A stretch of 64,000 nucleotides of DNA from Cordilura impudica (GCA_963682025.1 OY821519.1:102234585-102298584); one strand, 5' to 3'. Shown: positions 42,190-54,020, numbered from the stretch's first letter. Program-made: numbers and translations. Notes: generated by a model from the letters alone, not told the origin.

Positions 42190-43527
42190 TTAATTTTGGA
42201 AGTTAAAATTTTTGAACCGATTTTAAAAAAATTTACAATAAATGGCCTTCTTTAACTTTTGTATTATTTTTAAAGAAACTCAGACGATTATCACACGATT
42301 TTACACAATGATTGGATGGTATTATGTTAGAAGAAAAAATTTGTTTTGTGTATTTTGTGTTTTTTTCTTGTTTCTATTTATTCAATAACATGAAAAGAGA
42401 ATGTCAGAGAAAATAAGTATTCATGCACCGAACAAATTGTGACGAAACAAGGGATGAAAACAAATAATGAAAAAATAAACAAACAACTGGGCGACACAAA
42501 TGCAAATAAAACATGATGATACTCAAAGAAAACAAAATTATTTGAACATATAGGCATGTCACTGATTCCGTTTGAATTTGTCTTGATTCCGGTAGTTACC
42601 ATTCCGATTGAATTTATTTTTGCTTATTTCGATTTCATTTACAAATAGGTTTTAAAACGACCTTTTACAGAAATATTTATTCGAGTAAAGCTTTTTCTTA
42701 AAATTAAACAAGAATTCCACTAAGCTGATTGAAAGTAAATTCATTTCACTATACAAACTGGTTAAAAAAAAGACTACCATTTTTGAAAATTCAAAAATTT
42801 CTTGTATCTTTAAATGCAAAAGTATAATCATGAGATTTTTCAACTTATTATAAATAATATGTATATGTACGTTCTTGAACTACATTTTTTCGTAATTAAT
42901 TCTGTTCGAAAACCTTTTTTTTCGAATCGAATTAGATGCTATATTTTACCATGTAAACATCGAATTAATTAATTTTAGGCACTCATCTAACTTTGTATTA
43001 AAAATATTGCATTTTTTATATTCACCTAAAATCAATTCATATAAAATATAAAGGTCCTGTTTTATAAGATGAACACTTTAAATAGAGCAAAAATTAGTAA
43101 GAAATGTTTTTAGTTAGTTCTACATAAGTTTTATTTAAAAAAAAATTACAAAATTATGTTATATATGAAATATAGAGATTCTATATTAGATTTGGGATAC
43201 AATATTTTTAATTATACTGTTTAAGTATAATAAAATTCTTTTGATTTTTAAATACTGTCGATATATGAATGGAGAATTCTAAAATGTAAAAGTTAAAAAT
43301 TTATATACTTATATTAAATCTAAAATCTAAATACATACATCAATACAAAAAAAAATATGGACAAAAAATATAATATTGGCACCGTAATAAAATCTTAATT
43401 AAATAAACATTAATTTCGAAATTAATAAACTTTATGCGTAATAATTACTTATACATATAACTATAAATTGAATTAAGTATATTTATGAAAAAATGTACCT
43501 CTACAAAAATTTGAGAATTTCAATGTT
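42190..43527. other. wls-Ankrd54 intergenic region
   Basis: AT-rich sequence between two minus-strand genes. It should include the wls 3' untranslated region and the Ankrd54 promoter. No repeat or extra exon was recognised. Confidence 0.5.
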
Positions 43528-43904
43528 TTAATCAAATGCAACCTTGCGAGTAAATGATGTAAGTGATGAGATTTCACTGGGATTTGAATCCGAGGGTAAA
43601 TTACTAAATTCTATTTCTTCATTAGCTGCTGCTTCTACAATATTCTCATTCGATTGTGATCTTTCACTGGAATTCACACATGGCCATTGTTTGTGACTGG
43701 GTGCGTATAAAATTAACAATGCGAATATGTAAATATTCCACATGCCATACACTCCAGTTAGAAATGCTGAAGTCAATTGAATTTCAATTTCTTCATCCCA
43801 TTTCCAGTGACCTTCGGCAACTTGACCCATAATAAACCCTACCACTGTTAACGCTGCACATAGTAAAGTAGCCAACATCAGAAATTTAAAACGATAAATC
43901 AGAC
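43528..43904 (-). CDS. wls: Wntless, exon 2 (C-terminal part)
   Basis: The 377-nt terminal exon follows a TTTACTTTCAG acceptor and is read in phase 1 as [20 protein letters not shown], then the last membrane helices ([18 protein letters not shown]). The cytoplasmic tail ends [13 protein letters not shown]. The tail carries [20 protein letters not shown], close to the fly protein I remember. Family knowledge places endocytic and recycling signals in this tail. The usual ORF call starts at an internal Met and misses the first 9 codons. Confidence 0.96.
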
Positions 43905-44015
43905 CTGAAAGTAAATACGAAAATTAAATTTTTCTGCGCCAATTTCAGCTCACCGGAATGCAAAAAATTCTATTGGATAGGCATTTTTTGTAAAGAAATC
44001 TTTTAACTATTTTAC

Positions 44016-45324
44016 CTTCGTAATGTAATTTTCTAGCTTCCGACATAGACGGCAACGAGGTTCTTTTTGCTCCAATATTTCGGAATACTTTGCCAACCAT
44101 AAAGCATAGGAAAAGAAAATAAATGCCTGCAGATATTCCAGCCAATACAATAAAACTCAAAGCCACTTTTGCTCCAAATGTTGTTGTCCAAATCGAATAA
44201 AAAGGATTTCGCAATTGCAAACCTCTCTCACATAAATCAAAAAAAAATAGTGACATGCAGCCGACAACTACAGCGGACAAATGTTTCCAATAGCGTGAAC
44301 GTATGGAATTCTTTCGTGGTGAGTCTTGTATCAACATATGTTCGCCGGCAAAGACCAACCAAAATGATAGTAACATGGCATAAAAAATACCTTGACGTAC
44401 ATCACTAAGTAATAACATATATGGCATTTCCACACTTAATGACAAATATTCCAAGGGAAGATTTAAAAATGTTAAGGCGCCACCCAAATATAAAAGCATA
44501 TACTCCAATAGAGCTGGCGACCGTTGGAGGATATGAACACGTCGCCAAAACCAAAGCATAACCAAACAAATAAATGGAAACAGTATAGTTTTCAATAACA
44601 GCCATACCTTGGTGAAACCACCATTTTGATAAATAGCCGTTAAAGTCAAATCATGCATATGACCGATATTTAAATTCATCTTCATATCACTGTCTATGGG
44701 AAAACGTAAATTCAATAGATAAAAGTCATGATGTAGTGATCCTAATTCAAACAGCGGTATCATTTCACACGAATACAATGTTTCCTGCTGACTCTTATGC
44801 ACTGAGTGACAATCCAAATAACGTTGTTCTAAAGAATGAGCGTATAATTTCCAATCGTTTGCAGCATCCTCCTTATTACGATAAGCCAGGCGTGTGTCTA
44901 TGGTTAATCGAACATCCTTTGGTGGCTCCATTAGGGTACCATCCGAAACATATGCCAAGTCCACTTGTAAGACACCTATCAGATTTTGTTGCCAACGTGA
45001 ATAGTCCAATTGTTTACCATCTCTTGGCAAAGGCATTTGAAATAGATACACAATGCCGTTGGCCATTTTGGTATCATGACCTTCAATTTCTTCTTGTGAT
45101 ATAGAGGCACATTCTCCGGCACCACGTGAATACAACCAGAAGGTCGTGTCATTTTGTCTTTCTTTTTGATCTCTACATACCATTCCCAATATATTCTGAT
45201 GACCGGCCGGTACTGGCGCAAAAAGACCGCCCAATAAAAAACAAGCCACTTGACAAAGCAATAAACAACCCACCAATATGGTTAATTTACGTCCGCTCAG
45301 ATTTTCTAAGATTGTCCCAGACAT
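44016..45324 (-). CDS. wls: Wntless, exon 1 (Wnt cargo receptor)
   Basis: The ATG at 45324 opens 436 codons plus one base, ending CATTACGAAG|GTAAAA. Translation past the donor runs a further 23 codons into the intron to a stop, and that tail is not real. The protein starts [14 protein letters not shown] with a first membrane helix (about 14-35). A large luminal domain follows (about 36-235, including [17 protein letters not shown] and [16 protein letters not shown]), then a run of membrane helices from about 238. With exon 2 it totals 561 residues. Wntless binds lipid-modified Wnt in the Golgi and carries it to the cell surface. Its identity is secure from full-length resemblance to Drosophila Wls. 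The gene has a 111-bp intron and is compact compared with its neighbours. Confidence 0.97.
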
Positions 45325-46087
45325 TATAAGTCCTTTTTTAACTCACTGCATTTATTTTATCAATAAACTTTGTAGTTTTTCCTTATAGTTTATTAATAAT
45401 TTTATTTTTATTCACAATTTTTCCTTTCAACGTTTAAGCTGCCGTCTTTGTGTACCTATTTTTCTGTCTGCTCTCTTCATATAAAAAAGAGCAAGAATGA
45501 TAGAATGCAAGAAAACGTAAACATGCATTAATTGCGTACATGCATTAATTGCGCAACTTTTTTTTTTTTTTTTGTGAAAAAGCAAATGATTTTTTCATCG
45601 CTCTTCAACATATGCAAGAAAGAGATAACATAGATGTACTCTTGCAGCTCTAAGAGTCACTGTAATTTGGGGGGTCGCCGCGTGCAAGTCTCCAAGAGAC
45701 AAAGAAGAAGAAGAAAATTTTTAGATATTCTACAATTTTTCGAAGAAAATTTGTAGAATTTTTTTATGCCGCATTATGTAAAAGTAAACTGAAAACTGTT
45801 GTTTCACATTAAATAATAAATATTTTTATATTAGCAGAGCCTCTGCAGTTGATTGCTATAAGTGATACATAGATGACGCTTTCTGTTTGATTTTAAAAAA
45901 GTTACATAAAAGATTTTTAATTACTAGATGTTTACACATCTCCCATGTGATCGGACTCGCATGATTTTTTTAGATGTAGAATGTCCTTTAGCATAAGGTT
46001 ACTAAATTCCGAAATTGCTTAAAATATCAATAGACGAAAGAGGAAGTTTAATAAAATAACGTAGTATAAAAACATTTAGTAACCTTA
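45325..46087. other. Upstream region of wls
   Basis: This holds the presumed wls promoter and 5' untranslated region, with no core element called. A CATGCATTAATTGCG direct repeat occurs near 45523 and 45540. The segment at 45831-45965 (ATACATAGATGACGCT...TACACATCTCCCATGTGATC) recurs at about 55070-55145 and is part of a dispersed repeat. An inverted pair ATAAGGTTACTAAAT / ATTTAGTAACCTTA lies at about 46000 and 46073. Confidence 0.5.
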
Positions 46088-46381
46088 AGGCCTAGTTAGC
46101 CACACGTTGTTAAAATGTATCCGTACCGTAAATCTAACGTTGGCATTTAGTGCAATTATAGAGCGTAAAAAACGAACCAGCATGTTGCTGTGTAAAATTA
46201 ACCAAACTTTATCAGCTGTTCACAAATGTCACGTACAAACGTAGCAAAAATCTATTTTCAACAGATTGGGACGTTCCGGTTACGTGACAGTTGAGTTCGG
46301 TAACTGCTCTAAATGCTTTTCATGCAACAGAAAAAAACACCTGACACGTTTGGTTATGGTTACGTGTGGCTAACTAGGCCT
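46088..46381. mobile_element. MITE, 294 bp, with AGGCCTAGTTAGCCACACG ends
   Basis: AGGCCTAGTTAGCCACACGT at 46088 is matched by ACGTGTGGCTAACTAGGCCT ending at 46381. Inner parts also pair loosely (GGTTACGT and ACGTAAC motifs). The target duplication is uncertain because the end itself is nearly self-complementary. It is inserted at the edge of another small inverted repeat (about 46000-46087). Confidence 0.75.
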
Positions 46382-47350
46382 GTAATCTTGTATTCTATCA
46401 TTCTTGGCTGGGAGTGTGTGAAGTAAACAATAAAATGGAGAGAAAGAATGACAATGAAAGACAGCTAATATAACATCAGACCTTCAAAAGTATAAATAAC
46501 TTTTTTAATTTATTATATTTTATTATTTTTAAAAGTCAATTTTACTAAATGAAAAATATTTCTTAGTAAATTCTTTGTAGAGATTGCATTGTAAAAATAA
46601 ATTTATCACTTACATATTTTATTTTCAAATTATAAAGTTAAATATCGAGTCCTACAGCATTGATTTGGACCTACCTGCCTTTGTTACGCAATTCTAATGA
46701 TGTTTTTAACTAAAAATTTCTTGTAAATCGTCATTCGAACCTGGTATATATTTATTTTATAACTGTTGTGTCTTACGCCGTTGAAAATAAAACACAAGCG
46801 ATTACCTTATAGTGTCAAGTTTATTGATGGATAGCGTACGATCGAATGCTCCTTTTTAACAACCTGCATATCTGGTAACATACATTGTAATTCATTATTA
46901 ATTGACTACATATGAAACGGTTACTGGAATTATATATCCGGTGGTATGATTGCCATCTAACTCCAACAACATATAATTTGAATTATGCTAGATTGTTTTT
47001 TAGGGCGAAATGCGGCTCTTGATCTAAATGGATTAGTTTCTTATTTTGAAACAATTCAAAATAAACAACAAATTAAGGTATTCATAAATATATGTTTCCA
47101 TATATTTTTAAAATAATAATACATAGAGCCCGGCCCTCGGAATTCGAGTTAAAAAAAATACAAGGTCCGGCCTATAAGTTTTGATAGAGGAGACAAAACA
47201 AAAGGCACGTGTATCGGCGTTTTGAAAGTTTACATCTGAATTTCATTTGAGGGGGTTAAAGTTTCCCAACTCTGGCACATTCTTAAAAGAGCAAAAAACA
47301 CCATTAAAACAAGGGATTTAAGGGGTTAAAATGTTCCGCCCCCTGAATAC
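46382..47350. other. Intergenic sequence, no feature recognised
   Basis: No exon is recognised between wls and the phospholipase gene here. Confidence 0.4.
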
Positions 47351-47353
47351 ACC

Positions 47354-47560
47354 AAAACGGAAAATTCCACCAGAAAGTCAGAAATAAGACAACTAAAGAG
47401 AGCTTAGGGTTAATTTGCATTTATTAAGAATTTTATTTTAATTTATTTTGAGGTACTTTAAAATAAAATTCTTTATAAATGTGAAATTAACCCTAAGCTC
47501 TCTTTTGTTGTGTCTTATTTCTGACTTTCTGGTGGAATTTTTCGTTTTGGAAAATAAAAT
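47354..47560. repeat. Long hairpin, arms about 90 bp
   Basis: CAAAACGGAAAATTCCACCA, then GAAAGTCAGAAATAAGACA, then GAGAGCTTAGGGTTAATTT is answered by the inverse order (AAATTAACCCTAAGCTCTC, then TGTCTTATTTCTGACTTTC, then TGGTGGAATTTTTCGTTTTG). The loop is about 35 bp. The arms are over 90 percent identical by eye. RNA across this point would fold into a long duplex. Confidence 0.85.
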
Positions 47561-48328
47561 ATTAAGAATAATTTCATTTTGTCACGAATTATGGCTCCTA
47601 GTTAAGAGTAAAAGAGAACCGAGGGCTGATGTTTGTCCGTCTTCTCTAAATAATAAACCAAAATATGGAATTTCGATTGCTTTTACTCGATATCGAATGC
47701 GGTGATTTGGTCCCTGGTTATGGATTCAATGAGTTTTTTTTTTTTTTTTGAAAATCCAATAAAAATATTTAAATAAATAATTGAAATAGTGATTGTTATG
47801 ACCAATCACAAAAACTTCTTATATCATTTATTTATATTTAATACTTACAAGTATAGTCATGGAGAAGTCTAGAATCACACAGCTTTCTTAGAAGCTGTCG
47901 AAGAGCAAACAACATTTTTTATAACGAAAAGAAAATATTTAAACTAAATTTAATATATAGCCGGAAGAAATCGGCTCTTTCGTTACCAAATTGCCTTCCG
48001 AGATTTGAGTTTTAGTCTTAACGGTTTTTTTTCCTATAAACAACCATCACTTCAATAACAGCAACAGATGTGCACCGCTCACATCGTTCAGAGCTGCCCT
48101 GTATGAAGTTGGATCGACCGGCTCCCCCAAGTGTTGCTCGATCAACTGTCACAGTTGTACAGCTCCTTCCTGAAATATCTCAGTACATTCGATGGCATCC
48201 CAGCAAGTTTGGCTAACTAACATCTGATTGTTTCTTTACTATAAGGATTTTTGCTTGGCATTCTGAGGATATTTAAACAAAACCCTTTACTGTCCTAAGG
48301 ACTGAAATCTGGCAGCTCTGGGGTCTAA
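47561..48328. other. Intergenic, includes a MITE right end
   Basis: The stretch about 47610-47715 (GTCCGTCTTCTCTAAATAAT through ACTCGATATCGAATGCGGTG to GATTTGGTCCC) matches the right half of the element at 48964-49866. Its left partner was not found. The rest shows nothing recognisable. Confidence 0.5.
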
Positions 48329-48467
48329 TATTCGCACTCGCTATCGAAATTTTTCGATCGATATATATTTTTTATTTTCCAACGAATTGGAGTCCCTAGT
48401 AACGTCAAAATGAAACGAGATCTTCATTCACAATAACAATAAACCAAAAAAGTGCTGGTTTGTGAAT

Positions 48468-48520
48468 TGGCTAAGTTGAAAAATAAATTTGCCTAGAAAT
48501 TGCACTCAAATTTCGAGTAT
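48468..48520 (+). mobile_element. Helitron 3'-end fragment
   Basis: The segment TTGTGAATTGGCTAAGTTG, then GCCTAGAAATTGCACTCAAA, then TTTCGAG matches the 3' hairpin region of the Helitron at 13954-14322. The terminal CTAG is not intact. Confidence 0.6.
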
Positions 48521-48963
48521 GTATGGATACTGATTGTTGATATTAAATGCTGTCGGAGAATAAGTTGATGTAAAAAAAAGTCTACAAACATATTACTTAT
48601 GGAGTTATTATCTGAAAATTCTAAATCACCGTATTACATAACCGATGGAAAGTACGCAGTACGTCTTTTGGAATTAATAAAATGATTTTGGATTATTTTT
48701 TAGATTATTTCTTACTTTAATTAGTTATTATAGGCCAATTGATTAGCAATAGTAAATTTCGATCTTGATAATGAGTATTTCATATACTCCATCAATGTTC
48801 CATATTTTTTATAATTCTTGAACATTTTGTTTTTCTTATTTTTAAGTCGAGATAGATGTCTTGTATTCTAAGGAGGACCATTCGACTTAGGAGGTAACAT
48901 TTTAGGTACAGATGGCGAAAAACATTCAAAAAGATGAAGATAAAATGTATGCAGGCACAAGTC

Positions 48964-49866
48964 CAGGGGTCGAATCGTCGCATTCGTTATCGAAATTTTT
49001 CGATCGAATTTATTTTTTTATTTGCCAAAATAAAATACTAAGAGTAATTTTCCATAGTTAATAGTAAAAGTGAAACGATGTTTGGCGATCGTCCGTCTTC
49101 TTTAAATAATAAACCAAAATATGGAATTTCGATTGATTTTACCAAGGTTCAGAAAATACACACATGAAACACACAATGTTCTGTTCAAAAGCAGCCAACA
49201 CATATCTTTATTTTCATATCAATTATGTGCGTTTCTAAATTTTCTACGGTGCCCAACGCAACCATGACTGTGTTCGTTTTAATATTTCGTTATTTACACG
49301 AACATTTTTGTATCACATACTTTTTGTTTCAATCACACATAAAGCACACATTTCTGAGTGTTGCTTTATTTGAAGTTCATGTTCTGGTACGTGTACTGAA
49401 AAAAAAACACAGAACACGACTTAAAATATAACTGAACTCGAACCTGTTTATTGTACATGTTCTGTTTTTTCTTACTACACGAGCCACAACACGACTTAAA
49501 ATATAACTGAACTCGAACCTGTTTATTGTACATGTTCTGTGTTTTTTTTTTTAGTACACGTACCAGAACATGAACTTCAAATAAAGCAACACTCAAAAAT
49601 GTGTGCTTTATGTGTGATTGAAACAAAAAGTACGTGATAGAAAAATGTTCGTGTAAATAACGAAATATTAAAACGAACACAGTCATGGTTGTGTTGGGCA
49701 CCGAAGAAAATTTAAAAACAAACATAATTGATATGAAAATAAAAATATGTGTGTGTTGGTCTAAGTTATGTTTGTTTACATATATGTACGAGTTTTTTAT
49801 TCAGTGTGTGTTTTTTTCTCTGAACTCTGGATTTTACTCGATATCGAATGCGACGATTTGTCCCCA
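48964..49866. mobile_element. MITE with GGGGTCGAATCGTCGCATTCG ends
   Basis: The left end GGGGTCGAATCGTCGCATTC (48964) is inversely matched by GAATGCGACGATTTGTCCCC (49866). An inner CGAAATTTTTCGATCG motif follows the left end. A related left end lies at about 48329 and a related right end at about 47710. This copy has been split by a hAT element at 49143-49829, leaving an original element of about 210 bp. Confidence 0.65.
49143..49829. mobile_element. hAT-type fold-back element, 687 bp, with 8-bp target duplication
   Basis: The ends are CAAGGTTCAGA (49143) and TCTGAACTCTG (49829), flanked by exact GATTTTAC (49135-49142 and 49830-49837). CARRG fits the hAT YARNG rule. Long arms (about 49150-49405 and 49545-49820) pair almost throughout. 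The 140-bp centre contains a tandem duplication of ACACGACTTAAAATATAACT followed by GAACTCGAACCTGTTTATTG. Apparent ORFs of 68, 119 and 67 residues are arm sequence. Confidence 0.88.
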
Positions 49867-50128
49867 GATTATCATTACAACGAGATAACACATTTATTCA
49901 GTCAATTTGGAACATACAAAGCTGTTAATCCTGGTAATTTGTTTTATTAAAGCAAAAGATTTTTTCGGTGTGAGTTAATTCTTTTTTATGAAGAGGATAG
50001 GAACAAAAGCAAGCGTTGGATGGTATATATCTTCTAGATTAAAAATAGGGCCATGCCGCAATATAGAAGTCATTATGTTCGTTAACGAAAATAAGGTCCA
50101 ACAGTCTACCAAATACATTTGGGACAGA

Positions 50129-50290
50129 TTTTTTTTTTTTTAAACCTAGTTCCGCGAAGCCGAGTGGCTTGTCTGCAGATACTAATTTGGCTAGTTTTTT
50201 TTGCAGCGACAGACCAAAGCCTCTGGTGGGAATCGAACCTACGACCCGCATGATAGGCGAACACACTACCTACTCACCTACCGGGGCGCT
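50129..50290 (-). mobile_element. tRNA-Gly-derived SINE, copy 2
   Basis: On the minus strand, AGCGCCCCGGTAGGTGAGTA leads into box B GGTTCGATTCCCACCAGAGG and then GGTCTGTCGCTGC with an A-run. A different tail follows (ACAAGCCACTCGGCTTCGCG) and ends in a poly-A tract (50129-50140 as T on the plus strand). The tRNA-like head matches copy 1 at 28727. The shared head with different tails suggests a subfamily structure. Confidence 0.82.
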
Positions 50291-51998
50291 TGGAAAAGAC
50301 AATGATTTCAGCTTTTAGTTTACCCTGAGCTTTCGAGTCTTGTTCCCGACCAAACCAGATTTTCTTCCTACTTTTATTACTATTTGTCCAGCAATTTAGC
50401 TGTCTTATAAATCATAGATTTTTTTAAAATTCCATATCCTTAAATGTGAACAATTTAATTTATAGTTTTGTACGGAAAACTTAAAAGTAAAACTTGCTAA
50501 TTATTTTTGGCTCTCTAAGTCATTGAGTGTCATTTTGAATAATAATTGATTCCATAGTTATATTTTGTTATAGCTATAGCACTTCTACATAATATAAGTG
50601 AGTATAAAGAAGTAAACATATTTACAAAATTAACAAAAAAAAAAAAACATATATACATATATATTTAGAAACCTTTTTTAAAAACATGTTTTTATTAAAA
50701 CCAGCCATTATAACAAACATTAACAATTAAATTGAAAATTGATTTTTTACGATTTATATAAGTTCGATTGAGGTGTATGTTTATTTTAGCTTTGAGATAT
50801 AAGAGTTGAGTTGTGGTCAACTTAAAATTATGTTAGCCGTAAATATTATGTATTTACAACAATAGACGGAATGGTAAGTATACTTATACATAAACTTTAA
50901 ATAATTTTTTAAAGAATAAACTCTTATACAAAAATTTTCTACACTTTTTTAAAAAATATTTCAGATAGTAGAAGTATAAAATGTCAATGAAATGGAAATT
51001 ATCAATACAAAAAGTAAATGAAATATTGCAAAATAATAAAAATAAAATGTATACAAACAGACACAATATCTTCGATATACTTAAGTTTATTTCTGAAAAC
51101 AATTGCTGATACTGAACTACAATATAAAACTTCAACAATTAATTATTTTTAATGCATCTAGTTGTTTACCGATATATTAACGGTAGTTTGATCAAAATTA
51201 CACAATCAAAATCACGTTGCAACACTGCATTTTAAAATCGATTTTCGAATTAATGCATGAATAATATGTTTATATAAATTTAGTTTTATATGCAACATAA
51301 AAAGTATGAATATTAATTAGTGATCTAAAAATTACATTTAACTAACATACGTAGACATCTTTAACTTATGTAATTATTTTTGGTATTTACTAACTAAATT
51401 CAATTTAGATAAAATGTATTCGAAATTTTAAAATTTAATACAGGTTCTCAAACTTGATTGCAAACAGCTCTAGCACATCTTGGAGATATTGGAAGTCGAG
51501 CGAGCATTTCAATAAAGATATGCCAGGGTGTTTTCCACCAAAATGACAACCCCTATTAAACTGTCTATTTTATAAATACATGCTAACACATGAGAAATAA
51601 TATCGTTGGTTTTCTTTAGTTGAGTGTAGTTTTTAAGCCTATTTGATACTTGCTTTTAATCTTTTTTTTTAGTATGAAACATTAGTAAAAATAAAAAAAA
51701 AATATTACAAAAAAGCAATTATCATATAGTCTTAACTAATTTCAAAACCTTGAAATTTCCATTTATATAATATATAATTTTAGAATTAAATATATTGGAA
51801 ATGAAAATTGTATTAAAATAACATAAATTTAGACCGCCCTTAAAATTATTTTATATTATAATATAGAAACACACATAAGATTAAGATTTGATATAAATAT
51901 GAATTACAATTTTTGTATTAATAGGCCAAAACCAATATTTGAGAATTGGGGTTTCTTGTTTATCTGTATATTGCGGCGGTCTAAATTCTTCTTATGTG
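50291..51998. other. 3' flank of the phospholipase gene
   Basis: AT-rich sequence downstream of the phospholipase stop. No exon recognised. A possible Tc1-like remnant (VFHQNDNP-like reading near 51530) is too short to call. Confidence 0.4.
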
Positions 51999-52137
51999 CT
52001 ATTTTAAAATATTTATCACTTCAATAACTTTATTACGGTTTGCATACATATATGCTTTTGCACACCACAACATATTTATTAACTTTTGGTCATTTTTCTC
52101 GTCCATAGCAATATCTTCGGATAATTGAGGATTAAAC
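51999..52137 (-). CDS. iPLA2-VIA: Calcium-independent phospholipase A2 (group VI), last exon
   Basis: The terminal exon follows a CATTTAAG|G acceptor. It completes the Arg codon from the previous exon and encodes [20 protein letters not shown], then [20 protein letters not shown] and a TAG stop. FNPQL-DI-MDE-xD is the conserved C-terminal block of PLA2G6/iPLA2-beta proteins. It is separated from the previous exon by 11.2 kb. The phase (2+1) and the exact continuation YYR|FNPQL make the join convincing despite the distance. It is too short to appear as an ORF. Confidence 0.9.
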
Positions 52138-52281
52138 CTTAAATGATTCAAAAAAGAAGTAAATTATTATTTATTTAAAATAAGTCAATACTTTACAAAT
52201 AATACTTATTTTATATATAAATTTAAAAAACACTAATACAGTGATATTTTTCAGTAGGGGATGCATTTTGCATGTTATTTT

Positions 52282-53020
52282 TATACCCTATACCACCATT
52301 TGGTTTGGGTATAATGACTTTGTGCTGCTGTTTGTAACTACCAAAAATATTTGACTGAGACCCATCTTTTATTATACCGATAGACACAGAATCACTTTCT
52401 GAGTCGATTTAGCGATGTCCGTCCGTCCGTCTGTGTGTCCAAGTAAACCTTGTATTTAAAACTGCAGTTCGCAAATATGGATATATTTTGATGGATATAT
52501 TTTTGAAATTGGTGGAATTCGGTCCATGATCAGACCTAGTCCCCATACAAATGACCCCTATGAAATCGACATAAATTGCCATAAGATCCAAATTATCATA
52601 TAGATCTCAGTCAAATTGGGTTTTTATGTGTTTATTATATTCATAAATGAGTAGTCCAAAAATAATCCCTATAGGACAATACTTAGTCATAGGCCCCATA
52701 TAGAGCTGCTTCTCGATCTTCACTTAAATCTATCAGAAAACAGAAATATTGCACAGATTTTTCTCAAATTTGGATTGTATATATTTGTATATATTTTTGC
52801 AAAATATAAGTGACTTTACAAAATATGGTCAGGATCGGTCCATATTTCGACCTAGTCCCCATATCATTCATATCTGCAGCCAAAAAAAATTAATAACAAT
52901 GCCATTCAAATTTGGTTTATGCTTATTTTCTATATCGAATTAGTTGGACCGAAAAGATAGGGTTTCTAAACCATGGTATAGGGTATCGTATGGTCGGTCT
53001 AGACCGACTATAATTTCTTG
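52282..53020 (-). mobile_element. DINE-like element in the phospholipase intron
   Basis: The minus orientation runs from the palindromic end (AGTCGGTCTAGACCGACC at about 53010) to the TATACCCTATACCACCATTT end at 52282. The GTCC tract (52419-52430) is short and a deletion near 52500 removes the AAGCTTTTATCGG block. Confidence 0.85.
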
Positions 53021-53234
53021 TTATTTATATTCTTTTGTGCTTTTGAATATTATCTGGCAACAATGACATCAAAATTAAACAATTTAAAAATTTGCATTTT
53101 TCAACAATTTACGATGCGATTTGACTTTATCCCCATCTATTTATTTGTAACTATCAAAGAACGAAGTGCTTAGAAATAATTCAAATTCTGCTTTGAGTTA
53201 ATTGCTGCTGTTCTTCTCGGTGATAACATTTTTT

Positions 53235-54020
53235 TCCGTTTGAAAGAAGAAGAAATTGGTGAAATACTTGCATTTCAACCAAAAATTGTTTCAAAAATTA
53301 TAAACTCAATTGACTCATTCATACATTTGAGAGTTCACTTCGATAAAAGACTAAGTTTTAATTCTCATGTAACAATGACTCTTAATAAAGCAAATGGTGT
53401 TTTATGTTTTATAAAACGTTGGGCAAAAGAATTTAATGATCCTTATGTTACAAAAAATCTATTCACGTCTTTGGTCAGGCCGATACTTGAATGCGTATCA
53501 GTAATCTGGGATCCAGAGTACAACGTTTTCATCCAAAACCTTGAATCAGTTCAGAAAAAATTCTTACTATTTTGTCTTCGACAACTTCGGTGGAATGTGG
53601 AATTGAGTCTCCCATCGTATCGCAGTCGTTAGGCTCTAATAAAGCGTCCAACTTTGAATAGCAGAAGGTTCATTTTTAATATAACAGTCTTCCTCAAATT
53701 AGTTCATGGTAAAATTGATTCTGAATGCCTTCTTGGAAAAATATGTATAAATGGTCCTAACAGACAACTTCGATCTTATGTTTACCTGAATTTCCACTGA
53801 TCAAATTTTATTAAATTTGATCCATTCCGAAGAATTCGTACTTTAATTGAATTATCCGAAGCCTTTGATGTTATTAAAAGATTATTTGAACTCTAACGAT
53901 TATGTTTATAGCTGTATTTAAAGCCTGTATTATTTTTGTAAAATATTTATTTTTTTTTTGCTCAGCTGTTGCTATATTGTAGCTGAATTAAATAAAAAAT
54001 AAATAAAAAAAAACCCAAAT
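53235..54020 (+). pseudogene. LINE reverse-transcriptase C-terminal relic with 3' tail
   Basis: An open frame of 130 codons (53240-53632) includes RVHFDKRLSFNSHVTMTLNK, then SLVRPILECVSVIWDP, then VQKKFLLFCLRQLRWN and LPSYRSR. This corresponds to the region after the YADD active site of LINE polymerases (thumb and downstream motifs such as SLVRxxLEYxSxVWxP and RRFxRxALRxLxW). After a TAG, further pieces (LIKRPTLNSRRFIFNITVFL...) continue the family order. The segment ends in a TAAATAAAAAATAAATAAAA tail near 53985-54011, consistent with the 3' end of a 5'-truncated insertion. Confidence 0.78.

Noticed and set aside
43945..44015. Wntless C-terminus as read straight through (…[14 protein letters not shown]…)
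   Set aside because: This is intron sequence after a GAAG|GTAAAA donor. The spliced exon 2 restores the known Wntless sequence in phase.
45126..45329. Plus-strand ORFs opposite wls and Ankrd54 (44169, 44736, 45126, 41257, 41869)
   Set aside because: These are antisense shadows of well-supported minus-strand exons.
49366..49725. 119-residue minus-strand ORF with internal repeats
   Set aside because: It lies in the arms and tandem-duplicated loop of the hAT fold-back at 49143-49829, so the internal repeat reflects the DNA structure.
51480..51560. Possible Tc1 catalytic block (VFHQNDNP-like)
   Set aside because: The match is only about eight residues with no supporting motifs on either side.
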